From Anniella stebbinsi (Eukaryota > Chordata > Lepidosauria > Squamata > Anniellidae): a stretch of DNA of 64,000 nt. Positions 32,901 through 39,169 of this stretch are shown here, one piece after another (the stretch's first letter is position 1; every line of letters starts with the position of its first letter). The position numbers and the translations under genes were made by a program. The notes under the pieces are model-generated. The model worked only from the letters and a program-made list of their open reading frames with translations, had not been told where the DNA came from and did no database searches. The stretch spans positions 21,879,001 through 21,943,000 of the forward strand of contig JARDYH010000002.1 of NCBI GenBank assembly GCA_029215795.1, read 5' to 3'.

Positions 32901-35484
32901 CCTGGCAGGTAAGCCTCCCCGCGCTCCTCCTTACCTGCCGGGGCGTCCACTTCCCTCAGGTGCGTGGTTCTACTGAGAACTAGGCTTTGCGGCCTAGTTC
33001 TCAGTAGATCCGTGCATCAGAGAGAAGCGGACGCCCCGGCAGGTAAGTGGGGGGCCCTCCCGCCTCCCCCATCACGCTCCTTACCTGCCAGGGCGTCCGC
33101 TTCCCCCCAGTGCGCGGATCTACTGAGAACTAGGCTTCACGGCCTAGTTCTCAGTAACCTGGTGCTCTACTGAGAACTAGGCCGTGAAGCCTAGTTCTCA
33201 GTAGATCCGCGCAGCGAAGCAGACGCCCCGGCAGGTAAGTGGGGGGCCCTTCCTGCCTCACCCGTCGTGCTCCTTACCTCCCGGGGCCGTCCGCTGCCGT
33301 CCACAGGCGCCAGCGGACAACAGTGGATGGCCCCAGCTGAAGGAGCGTGAAGGGGAGGAGGTCCGATCCTCCGATTTTATCCGAACCAGATCGGGTCCTT
33401 CCAGACCAGTTTGGATGAGATCGGACGATCCAGAAGCTGGGATTGTAATCTGATAATTTTATCCGATTTCAGTTGGATCAGCTTCGGATCGTGGATCGGA
33501 CCCGATCTGATGCACACCCCTAGTGAAAACTCCACTCAACGGCTGAATTTTTAGGGGGTACTCCCCACACAACATGTTCTAACTCCATGGTTGTGTGTCT
33601 GTGGGCTACTGTGGAGTTGAGTAAAATCCATCACGACGTTTGATTGACAGTTCCTCCGCTCTCTCTCCTCCCCCAGTCCTTCCAATGGTATCCCATCAGC
33701 CATTGTTACAAAAAAATCCCACAATCCTGGTGGCTCTCACTCCTTTCACTGCTCTTGCCAAGGATCTCTGTAGCCAGTAGGAAAAGTCAGCTCAACGCAG
33801 TGGAAAACTCCACGAAGCCTGCCACACAACACACAACACAATGGTTGTGCAGGAACTCTCCTCTGCACAGCATGGATATTCTGCATGAAGCATTTTCCAA
33901 AATAACACAACCGTTGCATGGAGTTTTCCCGCCAAAAAACACATTTCTCAACGGGGTGTAAAAACTTCACTATGGAGTTCAAAACCACTGTTGAGAAACG
34001 TGTTGTGTGAACTGAGCCTTTATCTCTGTCATCAGAATGAATTATCTTGGAATTTATGAATAAATTACATATATTCATTTTCATTTATTAATCTTTTAAA
34101 AAATTGATAATTAAAAAAAAAAATAGAAAAGAAGAACAATTTCAACAAGTATACTAATTAAATGCTCCTACCTTGTGCTGCTATAATGACTTTCCTAGAT
34201 TCTTCAATGGCTGGGACTGTTCTGATAATATCTTGGTCTTTGTTCCAAAGAAAGAGCTCTCCTGTTTTAAGAATCCCTGCCAACCAAGCTCCTGTTTGAA
34301 TAGGGATATTTTTGTAAAACATTGCAACATTTATATAAACAGCACAAACCTATGCATAATTACTGAAAAATAAGTACCATTTTGTTCAATTAGGCTTAGT
34401 CCCAGCAAAATGTACATAGTAATACGTTGTATTTTTTTTCAGTTTGGACTCAGTCGTTTAATAGCTTTAGATCAAGACTATGATTATAATGAGCAAAAGG
34501 TTAGAGAGTACCAGGGTAAACTATTAGAGAACAAGTATATTTATATTGTTAGAAACACAATTTAATTTAAATAAATTCAAAAAGGTATAATCATAGTACA
34601 ATTTCTTGGTGCTAATACTTAACCATTTCTTGATGTTGTTAAGACAACAACATTCTTCAGCAAGGGATATAACTGTGGAATCTTCTTCTTTGTCTTTCCC
34701 GAAAGTAGGTTAATTTCATTGATGTTTTTGTCATCTAAAAGAAAAACAGCCTCCTTTTCCTATTATTAAAAAAAGGTGTTAATTTCTAATCCATGTATCT
34801 TTCTATTTTTTCTTGAAAAGTAATACCTAACTAAACACAACTATTGTCCTAGAATTATAGTGAAGCACAAAATTAAATGTCAACCTAACGTATGCATTCC
34901 AAAGCTTCATGTGAGGAGACCTTTGCTGGTTGTGCCTACAAAATGAAATGCTCCAAGTGTACATGAACATTCCACACTGTCCAAATGGACTTTTTCCTTG
35001 TCACAGAAAAGATATGGCATGAAAGCTTCCATGCAATGGAGTACTAAGGACACTAGAGCTTCCAGACCATGATCAATGGCTTTTAACGAATAGAAGCAAA
35101 TAACATGAAAAGTAAGATTAACAATACAGAATTCCTAAACAAGACACACAATTTCTTTGATAGGTGATCAGTGATCCTCTGATTCTAAGTGACAACTGTA
35201 GCAATAATGCCATTCTATTAACTCAGAAACCTTTGCTACTGTTCTCTGAAGAACAGTATTATATTATTCTTAATATAATAAAATCTAGGATACAATCTAA
35301 GAAAGTTTAAGCACTTTTTAAGTTACATTCATTTCAGTAAGGAAACTTAACTCTGGCTGGGTTGTGCCCCTATTGCTTGACATATAAAATAACAAATGAC
35401 TACCTGTCCCAGCCAAGTTATTCGAGGCCATGGTTTCTTTTGTTTGATACATGTAGAGGCGAGAACCTCTAATTTAATTTCCAT
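2817..35484 (-). CDS. CPLANE1: CPLANE1, N-terminal third (17 coding exons, 3' end outside window)
   Basis: Ciliogenesis and planar polarity effector 1 (C5orf42, JBTS17) is a large scaffold of the CPLANE complex (with INTU, FUZ, WDPCP and RSG1). It acts at the basal body and transition zone in intraflagellar-transport assembly and Hedgehog signalling; human mutations cause Joubert and oral-facial-digital syndromes. Coding exons, 5' to 3': 35404-35484, 34624-34759, 34172-34291, 31507-31733, 28102-28196, 26802-26958, 25551-25654, 25258-25440, 19100-19349, 16225-16383, 14423-15165, 12234-12445, 10236-10316, 7401-7565, 6383-6538, 4976-5204, 2817-2956. The protein starts MEIKLEVLASTCIKQKKPWP, as in the human protein. 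All junctions keep frame, giving about 1,079 codons of a protein usually near 3,200 residues. The first ~370 residues form the WD40-like region. No internal stop or frameshift was seen. Confidence 0.95.
3000..3840. other. CPLANE1 intron, unclassified sequence
   Basis: Intron between coding exons 16 and 17. I see no exon, no clear repeat ends and no RNA gene. Short open frames here have no family resemblance. Confidence 0.4.
3842..4590 (-). mobile_element. CR1 LINE fragment (3' end fused to ORF2 endonuclease-RT linker)
   Basis: Plus-strand 3850-3900 is the antisense of the CR1 3' end (the catalogue-like CTGGATCAGACC stretch). From about 4020 to 4580 the minus strand reads as CR1 ORF2: SDHNAIRFNIYLSGKLPRKS, then WGAKGVKSLQNA and LPKWLMSKVKKAIRKKASF. 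The middle of the element (most of the reverse transcriptase) is missing, so this is a deleted, inactive copy. Confidence 0.75.
4976..5204 (-). CDS. CPLANE1: CPLANE1 coding exon 16
   Basis: Encodes about residues 957-1032, with the conserved WTVEYALDLLLIGGLIPEAV and ARKLGDWKMAVSIGVAYNLY. The acceptor is TGTCTTAAG rather than the downstream ACAG, because only the first keeps the frame. Donor is GTGAGT. Confidence 0.9.
6383..6538 (-). CDS. CPLANE1: CPLANE1 coding exon 15
   Basis: Encodes AVAVIRSLARFMAAYFTNEP and LYVLPPHSVDILPPLHIRT. Acceptor TTTAATTTAG, donor GTATTT; 51 whole codons plus split codons at both ends. Confidence 0.9.
6688..6780. repeat. Short palindromic dispersed repeat (family H)
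   Basis: Begins near GCTGCAATTCTCTAC, contains GAGTAGACATGTAAGG and ends in GGATTGCATT. The halves are roughly inverted to each other. At least ten related copies occur in the window, for example near 6893-6962, 13250-13342, 27068-27160, 39715-39830, 42110-42200 and 55826-55910. Confidence 0.6.
6893..6962. repeat. Short palindromic dispersed repeat (family H)
   Basis: TGCAATCCTATGCATGTTTA at one side and GTGCATAGAATTGCA at the other form an imperfect hairpin with AAGTAAGTCCC between them. Confidence 0.65.
7401..7565 (-). CDS. CPLANE1: CPLANE1 coding exon 14
   Basis: Encodes KRMPFLQTRYCLAILYCHLY and SEAQGLCDHLVSKLLKQTQ. Acceptor TTTTTGTACAG, donor GTATGT, phase 1 at both ends. Confidence 0.9.
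8789..9107. mobile_element. 319-bp palindromic hAT-like element (family B, copy 1)
   Basis: Starts TAGGGTGACCAGATAAAATC and ends with its reverse complement. The whole unit is one near-perfect palindrome with arms of about 150 bp. It is flanked by a perfect 8-bp direct repeat ACAAGAAG (8781-8788 and 9108-9115), as expected for the hAT superfamily. It has no coding capacity. It lies in the CPLANE1 intron between coding exons 13 and 14. Confidence 0.85.
9130..10200. other. CPLANE1 intron, mixed degraded repeats
   Basis: Contains a family-H type palindrome near 9440-9510 and otherwise unclassified sequence. No exon was recognised on either strand. Confidence 0.35.
10236..10316 (-). CDS. CPLANE1: CPLANE1 coding exon 13
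   Basis: Short 81-bp exon encoding EEQFLIGSYEGSIEAWEKAL and QEAKEK, matching the family. Donor GTAAGG, acceptor TATTTTAAG. Confidence 0.88.
10735..11400 (-). mobile_element. L2-like LINE 3' end
   Basis: On the minus strand the C-terminal end of an L2-type reverse transcriptase is readable: FRAQFKVLVITNTALYGLGP, YLKDRILPYEPA, and RAFSVAVPRLWNSLSREARL. It is followed by an AT-rich 3'UTR with GGTGGGATATAAATAAAT and a TAA/AAT microsatellite tail at 10738-10755. It is 5'-truncated and inactive, in the intron between coding exons 12 and 13. Confidence 0.75.
12234..12445 (-). CDS. CPLANE1: CPLANE1 coding exon 12
   Basis: Encodes LIIMWRLLYKHVLCYWAQLN then TEIQIAYEGPIIKVLASHIQ and AVLQSSGERLEQIL. 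Acceptor GTCTTCAG; donor GTTAGT (a GTTAG rather than GTAAG form). Confidence 0.9.
12560..13010. repeat. CpG-bearing dispersed repeat, unclassified
   Basis: GC-richer than its surroundings. The part at 12878-13000 (CTAGCAAAAACTGCAGAG, later GAGTTCAGAGGCTTACAATT) has a relative at about 50925-51040 in NUP155, so this is a dispersed element. I do not know its family. Confidence 0.5.
13250..13342. repeat. Short palindromic dispersed repeat (family H)
   Basis: Contains GGGAGTAAGTCCAATG followed by AGTGGGACTTACCTTTAAG, the two inverted halves of the hairpin. Confidence 0.6.
13905..13975 (-). mobile_element. L2-type 3' tail fragment
   Basis: On the minus strand reads GAACCGCCCAGAGAGCTTCG, then GGGCGGTATATAAAT and an AATAAATAA tail. 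The same tail occurs at 18480-18545, 26110-26190, 45995-46092, 59120-59190 and 62070-62130. Confidence 0.7.
14423..15165 (-). CDS. CPLANE1: CPLANE1 coding exon 11 (largest, 743 bp)
   Basis: Encodes about residues 505-751. The hallmark is GRLEFASMFDTIHA, conserved in vertebrates; also NLIAAWRVGISGNI, PWIQCILKSFQQFL and LGGFSLLKMVTHCLNG. Acceptor TACATTTAG, donor GTATTT. The frame is open throughout. A 92-codon open frame overlapping its 5' part is a shadow. Confidence 0.95.
15988..16181. mobile_element. MITE-like element (family A, copy 1)
   Basis: Ends CCTGTTCAGATGACACACTA and TAGCATGTTGTCTGAACAGG are imperfect inverted repeats. The interior repeats AACCATG-type motifs. Related copies are at 48322-48486 and 54611-54790. 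No clear target-site duplication, so the superfamily is unresolved. Confidence 0.65.
16225..16383 (-). CDS. CPLANE1: CPLANE1 coding exon 10
   Basis: Phase-0 exon of 53 codons encoding GEKLRLPSLSSLRANLLKHH and DIPAFLQEEKRATELNGD. The acceptor region offers two in-frame sites, CCCACAG and six bases later TCTAAG; the upstream one restores the family spacing. Donor GTATTC. Confidence 0.9.
16500..18240. other. CPLANE1 intron, no recognised family
   Basis: Contains two short local duplications: a 20-bp direct repeat TGCCACATGCAGGATTTCTG at about 17128 and 17152, and a tandem copy of about 32 bp (CTGTGGTTGGACTCTTGA) at 17670-17730. Short open frames are not supported by any family resemblance. Confidence 0.45.
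18250..18550 (+). mobile_element. L2-type LINE 3' end
   Basis: The end of the reading frame reads PGQDFPLLSGVWQYL-like sequence, followed by a T-rich 3'UTR. It ends with AAACCGCCCAGAGAGCTTCG and GGGGCGGTATACAAATG, then (AAAT)n. The tail is well preserved, suggesting a fairly young copy. Strongly 5'-truncated. Confidence 0.65.
19100..19349 (-). CDS. CPLANE1: CPLANE1 coding exon 9
   Basis: Encodes SLLQDSNHTHDSSAS, LMRQRFSVTSHPSLPYLIAS and YMRSLLLDSAQRLEK, matching the family. Acceptor TCTGCTAG, donor GTACCG (weak at +4 to +6). Confidence 0.92.
20252..20890. mobile_element. hAT-like non-autonomous element (family G)
   Basis: A perfect 8-bp direct repeat CACTTTAG (20244-20251 and 20891-20898) flanks a 639-bp unit whose ends carry GAGTGCAGAACC and its reverse complement. 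The left end has five extra bases (CACAG) that the right end lacks. No transposase frame. Lies between CPLANE1 coding exons 8 and 9. Confidence 0.65.
21000..22050 (-). mobile_element. L1-clade LINE fragment
   Basis: On the minus strand near 21860-21730 one frame reads NLLSWKRLNLTWLGRIAAPK then MSILLKFLFLFQITVPLK, the conserved post-palm segment of L1 ORF2. Further on, in another frame, is KARLSQSTMYKFQSNGGLSF P, the equivalent of the L1 GGLxxPN block. Frameshifts and stops show it is inactive. The outer limits are approximate. Confidence 0.7.
22560..22915. repeat. CpG-bearing unclassified module
   Basis: This has a higher CpG content than the intron around it, with an internal hairpin TTACTTCC...GGAAGTAA at about 22811-22839. 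It may be a DNA element or an old promoter-like insertion. The family is not recognised and there is no supported coding sequence. Confidence 0.35.
23356..23674. mobile_element. 319-bp palindromic hAT-like element (family B, copy 2)
   Basis: Same structure and exactly the same length as copy 1. Ends are TAGGCTGACCAG and GGTCACCCTA. The flanks share GATACTT (left copy overlaps the first element base), an imperfect 7-8 bp duplication. Intron between coding exons 8 and 9. Confidence 0.8.
24130..24660 (+). mobile_element. Degraded L2-like LINE 3' end
   Basis: Plus-strand frames read fragments such as LQLDQNIAPRLLTGTRQWEH and later HWLLVHF, typical of L2 reverse-transcriptase C-termini, followed by a T-rich 3' region ending in AAATAAATAAAATA. 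Heavily mutated. Confidence 0.5.
25258..25440 (-). CDS. CPLANE1: CPLANE1 coding exon 8
   Basis: Encodes SYWISDMSWTPDSLFLACML, KRGSLVLITCLGELLTLVTY and GCSVEFGPAEFIPLHPLITY, nearly invariant in the family. It belongs to the WD40-like region. Acceptor TTATTTTAG, donor GTGAGA. Confidence 0.95.
25551..25654 (-). CDS. CPLANE1: CPLANE1 coding exon 7
   Basis: Encodes ATQILFMSTMNFITASGSLK and GCGNKNQKIPSKFIR. Donor GTCAGT, acceptor AAAAATCAG. Confidence 0.92.
26034..26490 (-). mobile_element. L2-like LINE 3' end
   Basis: From 26490 downward the minus strand reads the RT C-terminus in broken frames (LGPGYLRDCVLPYNPLRTLR, then AAPRLWNGLPEEIHQF and FRQAYPDEL). It is followed by the GGGCGGTTACATATC-type 3'UTR and ends in an ATT/AAT microsatellite at 26034-26051. 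A copy of the 3' tail sits inside in the same orientation. Confidence 0.7.
26802..26958 (-). CDS. CPLANE1: CPLANE1 coding exon 6
   Basis: Encodes FPHQIRWSQKICSLSSLTPR, CESVKSRGALLTAFSHDGLV and LAIGVNQKVLQ, part of the WD40-like region. Acceptor TTTTATATAG, donor GTATGG. Confidence 0.93.
27068..27160. repeat. Short palindromic dispersed repeat (family H)
   Basis: Ends CTTCAATCTTTGC and GCATAGGATTTTA with ACTTCTGAGTAAACATGCAT inside; inverted-repeat hairpin. Confidence 0.5.
27212..27866. mobile_element. MITE-like element with terminal inverted repeats
   Basis: Ends GGGCTGGTTCACAT and GTGTGAACAGGCCC are inverted repeats with 11 of 14 matches. AACCATGG-type motifs recur inside. It contains an internal near-duplication CAGTATACACTA at 27610 and 27647. 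Superfamily unresolved. Confidence 0.5.
27886..27965. repeat. Dispersed hairpin repeat fragment
   Basis: TCTTGTGGCACCTTAA followed by CTACAACAGACTAACACACC. The same family is at 46930-47103 as a fuller copy with inverted halves. Confidence 0.55.
28102..28196 (-). CDS. CPLANE1: CPLANE1 coding exon 5
   Basis: Encodes LGDCCLCSFAFCSGELLMLT FLEIKWQENS. Acceptor ATTGGCAG, perfect donor GTAAGT. Continues in frame from coding exon 4. Confidence 0.93.
28645..28686. repeat. Perfect short inverted repeat
   Basis: AATCATGGGTTAATTAA and its reverse complement are separated by about 6 bp. Related AACCATG-type sequence occurs in MITE-like stretches at 62385-62770. Confidence 0.7.
28993..30801. mobile_element. 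hAT-like element with GC-rich palindrome array (family C, copy 1)
   Basis: Terminal repeats TAGGGGTGTGCAC and GTGCACATCCCTA (12 of 13 inverted matches) are flanked by a perfect 8-bp duplication GTTAGAAT (28985-28992 and 30802-30809), diagnostic of hAT-type insertion. Subterminal parts are dense in GGATCGG/CCGATCC. The interior, about 29390-30545, is an array of five GC- and CpG-rich palindromes. The later units have an exact period of 242 bp: about 183 bp of palindrome with the core GGTGATGACATCACC, then a C-rich spacer of about 57 bp. Most palindromes are bounded by GTAAG-type donor motifs on both strands. There is no transposase frame; long open frames here follow from base composition. It lies in the CPLANE1 intron between coding exons 4 and 5. 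Confidence 0.88.
29629..30545. repeat. Tandem 242-bp palindromic repeat array
   Basis: The CCTTACC start of each unit recurs at 29629, 29871, 30113 and 30355. Each unit folds on itself, with arms running from GGCCCGGCGGCTCCCGTCCG to GCGCGCCGGGTGATG and back. An older, diverged unit starts at about 29390. Confidence 0.85.
30890..30972 (-). mobile_element. CR1 3'-end fragment
   Basis: GACCAAGGGTCATCTGGTCC followed by AGTATTCTGTTCACACAGTG is the antisense of the CR1 3'UTR. Confidence 0.6.
31507..31733 (-). CDS. CPLANE1: CPLANE1 coding exon 4
   Basis: Encodes MRLYLYVSGDGDKILLTTPT, VCIFLWQSIECKSTPSKN and GQWSQIIPEASIVLPSVEEK, part of the WD40-like region. Acceptor TTTTCCAG, donor GTAAAA. Confidence 0.95.
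31997..32145. mobile_element. Degraded hAT-like hairpin repeat (family F, copy 3)
   Basis: CCCATCATCCCCAGCCAGCA then GGCCAGTGGTCAGGAATG and CCAAAACATCTGGAGGGCAT. This is the common amniote element whose intact form starts CAGGGGTGGGC. Ends degraded. Confidence 0.55.
32262..34018. mobile_element. TIR element (family D, copy 1), interrupted by family C copy 2
   Basis: Terminal repeats GGCTCAGTTCAGACAACAC and GTGTTGTGTGAACTGAGCC match as inverted repeats. Without the nested element and its duplicated 8 bp the unit is about 530 bp, close to copy 2 (57741-58298, 558 bp). The target-site duplication is unclear (possibly TTT). It has no transposase frame. Confidence 0.8.
32304..33522. mobile_element. 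hAT-like element with GC-rich palindrome array (family C, copy 2)
   Basis: Ends TAGGGATGTGCAC and GTGCA-type CACCCCTA are flanked by a perfect 8-bp duplication GTGAAAAC (32296-32303 and 33523-33530), inside a family-D element. Subterminal GATCCGATCC-type repeats match copy 1. The internal palindromes differ in sequence from copy 1 (core CTACTGAGAACTAGGC and its complement). They keep the same ends: CTTACCTGCC at the left and GGCAGGTAAG at the right of each hairpin. Hairpins run approximately 32577-32638, 32672-32829, 32869-32908, 32935-33042 and 33085-33234. It lies between CPLANE1 coding exons 3 and 4. Confidence 0.87.
34172..34291 (-). CDS. CPLANE1: CPLANE1 coding exon 3
   Basis: Encodes AWLAGILKTGELFLWNKDQD then IIRTVPAIEESRKVIIAAQ. 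WD40-like motif GELFLW. Acceptor CAAACAG, donor GTAGGA. Confidence 0.95.
34624..34759 (-). CDS. CPLANE1: CPLANE1 coding exon 2
   Basis: Encodes EKEAVFLLDDKNINEINLLS then GKTKKKIPQLYPLLKNVVVL, nearly identical to the family sequence. Acceptor AATAATAG, donor GTTAAG. Confidence 0.96.
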
Positions 35485-35531
35485 TATCATAAAGCAGCAG
35501 AGTAGCCATAAAACTTGTCATCGATGAAAGT
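35404..35531 (-). CDS. CPLANE1: CPLANE1 exon with start codon (coding exon 1)
   Basis: The exon spans 35404-35531; coding is 35404-35484 (27 codons). The start at 35484-35482 gives MEIKLEVLAST, as in other vertebrates. An in-frame ATG lies two codons upstream, giving an alternative MI- extension. The 47-nt untranslated part carries an upstream ORF. Acceptor TTTTTTGCAG, donor GTAGTC. Confidence 0.95.
35474..35521 (-). promoter_or_regulatory. Upstream ORF overlapping the CPLANE1 start
   Basis: An ATG at 35521-35519 opens a 15-codon frame that runs past the main start and ends in TAA at 35476-35474, in a different frame from CPLANE1. A second ATG lies four codons inside it. An overlapping upstream ORF of this kind usually lowers translation of the main frame. 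Confidence 0.7.
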
Positions 35532-35539
35532 CTGCAAAA

Positions 35540-36640
35540 AAATGTTGAAAGTATTTAGGTATTGCAAAGAGGAACAACTTCTATGGTATTTATATATTAT
35601 AAAAGGGAATTCTTTTAAAATAAAATGAAATTGTTTGTTGTCCTACTACTTAAGATTATTAAGGGTTTGGCAGCATTACTGAGATCCTGCGTCCTACAGG
35701 TTCCCACTCCAGATAAGCCCATATGTGACTGCAGTGACTGCAGGATCCAGGGTATCTGAATGTATAGACCTGTCTGTTCCTTCCTCCTAAACCAGCAAGG
35801 TAAAGCAAAAGCAGCTCAGTAGAGACTGTAAAGACCTCTCTGCCATGACCCCTCTCTGCATCAGCTTTACTCCAGCTGGGCCTTTAATAAAGTCCAGGCA
35901 TGAAAGTGTTCCATATCTTGGATACGCACAACTAGATGCCCTAATATGAAATGCAGAGCTTCTCATTAATGTTCTTGGCCTCACTGGCAGTGGCAACATA
36001 CACATGCTTTTTGGATACAGGCCCTGGGCATGAGCAGCACATTTTACATATGGAGAGCCTATTCACACATCATGTTAACCCATGGTGGCTTATAAGCCAT
36101 GCATAGTAAGTTATTTTGGAAATAGTCTACTATGTCCAGACAGATGGTCAGACAAATAAGCTACACAGTGTAGTTTATTTCGCCCCTGTAGTCCTCTCAC
36201 CAGGCTAGGAAGGTATCTGCCTTTGTGGATTTTCAAGCCTTTGCCTTTTGCCACCTGTGTGCAACAAACAGGGGGCTCTAACACTTTGAAAGTTTGCAGA
36301 GATGTAACAAAATTTAATATATAGGTTCCCCATATGGGAACCTATGGATAAATGTGGGACTTTGCATTTTCATGAAAAAGTGAGGAATTGTCCACGTTAG
36401 ACTGTATGAGAACTGCATGTGTGTGTGGAGGGGGGACTTATTTAGAGTCAGAGACACAGCTGCATGTGGAAAAGTGGAGGATTTATCCAAATGTTAAACA
36501 AACAAACATTTGCTTCCCTTCCCTCCCACACCTACCCCCTTCTCTCTGCTGAGATGAGAAGGAGTGGCTTGACTGAAATGGAGGATGCTTGCACTGCACC
36601 AATAAAAGAGGGGTTCCAACTGCTTGAAAGTTCCCCTTAT
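35540..36640. other. CPLANE1 first intron, unclassified and MITE-like sequence
   Basis: Holds AACCCATGG-type MITE fragments (about 36058-36190). No exon or RNA gene was recognised. Confidence 0.4.
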
Positions 36641-36641
36641 G

Positions 36642-36960
36642 TAGGGTGACCAGATAAAATCCTAGTCAGGGCTCATGTAACTTTAACAGTTGTAGAGAAA
36701 AGGGAATTTCAGCCAGTGTCATTTGTATGCAATTAGTTCCTGGTGAAATTCCCTCTTCAACATAACAGTTAAAGGTGAATGCACTATACTAGAGTGACCA
36801 TATACAAAAGAAAGCAGGGCTCCTGCAGCTTTAACTGGTGTGATGAAGAGGGAATATCACCAGGAACTAATTGCATACAAATGACACTGGCTGAAATTCC
36901 CTTTTCTCTACAACTGTTAAAGTTACGTGAACCCGACCTGGATTTTATCTGGTCATCCTA
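36642..36960. mobile_element. 319-bp palindromic hAT-like element (family B, copy 3)
   Basis: Same 319-bp length as the other two copies. Ends are TAGGGTGACCAG and CTGGTCATCCTA. The flanks share CCTTATG (36635-36641 and 36961-36967). First intron of CPLANE1. Confidence 0.82.
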
Positions 36961-37689
36961 CCTTATGGGAAGCCACCACATGCACATATATGAAAAAGTG
37001 AGGATTTATCCACATGTTAAACTGTAAGGGAACTGCGTGTATGGGGGGAGACTTATTTAGCTGAATGTGTCAGGAAAAGAAGTTTGATCAGAGATTGCTC
37101 GAGAGAAGCAGAACAGGAGCAGTGTTTTGGCATCTCTTGCTGACTGGCTCTATAGGCAATCTCCATAACCAACACTGATGCAACAGATGATATAATATGC
37201 TAACACACCATAAGTAAAATAACCCTTACTGCAGATTGTGGGTTCTCAGAGTGGCTGATTTGGGGGAAATAACCCACCAGAAAAGAGTTCACAGGTAACA
37301 CACTAAGCTATCATGGGTTAAATAAACCATCATGGTTTATTTGACCATCATGGGTTAACATGTCATCCGAACCCAGTCGGAGTCTCTGGGGTTTTCTCAT
37401 CTTCACATGCACAAACAAACCCTAGAGACTCTGTGGGTAAAATGTGCTGCTCAAGTCCACGGCCTGCATCCAAAAAGCATGCTTTTTACATCCAGCTATT
37501 AATTCCATGCCATGAAATAAACCTTAATATCAGATATAAGAAGCTATAAGAATAAGAAAGCTTGTGAAGTATATATGACAACACTGTCCACAATCTATGT
37601 CTCACTAAATCATCATAGAAGACGTGAAGGAACCAGGTTCCACCCTGAAAGTGGAAAGTCATTTGTGCAGAGTAAAAATTGTCTCTACA

Positions 37690-38580
37690 TGACCATTGAC
37701 ATAAGAAGAGACATGCTAGATCAGACAAAAAGCCTATCTAGTTCATATTCTGTTCCCATAGTGACCAACCAGATGCCTATGGGAAGCCCACAAGCAGGAC
37801 ATGAGAGCTATACCCCCCTCCCAGTCATGCTCCCTAGCAACTGGTATTCAGAGGCATACTGCCTCTGACACTGGAAGTAATATATAGCCATTATGTCTAC
37901 TAGCTATAGATAACCTCATCATCCATGAATTTATCTGAACCCCCTTTTGAAGCCATCCAAGTTGACAAGGATAACTATATTTGTAAACTTATCTCATAGG
38001 AGAAATGCTTCAGCCCCATAACATTTAGTTGGCCCTTTCTGCACTTTATCCAGCTCTATAATATGTTTTTTGAGGTGCAGACAATGTATTCCTAGTGTTG
38101 TTGCATCATAGATTTGTATAAAAGCATTATATCAGAAACTTTATTTTTAATTCCTTTCCTAACGATTCCCAATATTGAATCTACATTTTTTCACAGAATC
38201 ATGAATCAACATTTTCATTGACCTATCCATAGTAATGACAAGTTCTCTTTCTTGGTTAGTCATCACCAGCTCATATCCCAACAAAACTTTGGATTTATAT
38301 TTGCCATTTTAGTACCCTTTGATCCAGTTTGGAGAGATCCTTTTGGAGTTTTTTGTTGTCCTGTTTTGTTTTAACCACCCTGAATGATTGGGTATCATCA
38401 GCAAACATGACCACCTCACTGCTCACCCCTAACTCCAGATCATTTATAAACATGTTAAAAAGCATTGGTGCCAATACAGGTCCTTGGTGGACCACACACT
38501 TTTGTTTGTTGTTACAGTTTCTCAGTACAATCTTATGCATATGTACTCAGAAAGTTATTTTTATGTTCAATGTTACTTCT
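37690..38580 (-). mobile_element. CR1 LINE fragment with RT catalytic motif
   Basis: On the minus strand 38540-38295 reads GPVLAPMLFNMFINDLELGV and then EVVMFADDTQ, the CR1 reverse-transcriptase palm with FADD. This is followed by the CR1 C-terminal region and a 3'UTR ending in the TCTTCTTATG type at about 37700. Frameshifts show it is inactive. Confidence 0.8.
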
Positions 38581-39169
38581 TCTCTAGTATGTGTGTCTAG
38601 GATGCAATCTTAGTAGTTTACTCCTCTGGAATTTATATTGAGAACCTACAAAAGCTCCAACTACTTGATGTAGAAAAACATTACAGATTCACCCTTCACC
38701 CCTATATTTAAAGTTATGGTGAGTAGGTGAGGAAGAAAAAGACTTTAAAGCATACTTTAACAGGATACACACAGTTATATGCCTCTACACTCTCCACCCC
38801 ACTCTATGGCTGAGATTTCACACAATGAGCAGCTCAGCATTTTTAGGTACAGGACTACAAAGAGCCTAGTATCTATCTCAACCTCCACTTTTCTTGCTAG
38901 TGCACAAACAGGGGCAATAAACTCCCATGCACACTAGTAGCAGTAATCCTTGGTGTGATCTACATCTATAGATGATTAAAATATTTGAAATTAGGGATGC
39001 AACAAACCTTTGGTCCCTGCATGACCTTGCTTCTAATCTCAAAGCAATGCTTGGTTGGAATTATGCAGTGGGATAAGGGAAAGCACTCTGCATATTCTCA
39101 AGGGCATAGCTGACACACAAGTAATTTGTGGAAGTCATTGTCACAATATATGTTTACAGCAAGTGACTT

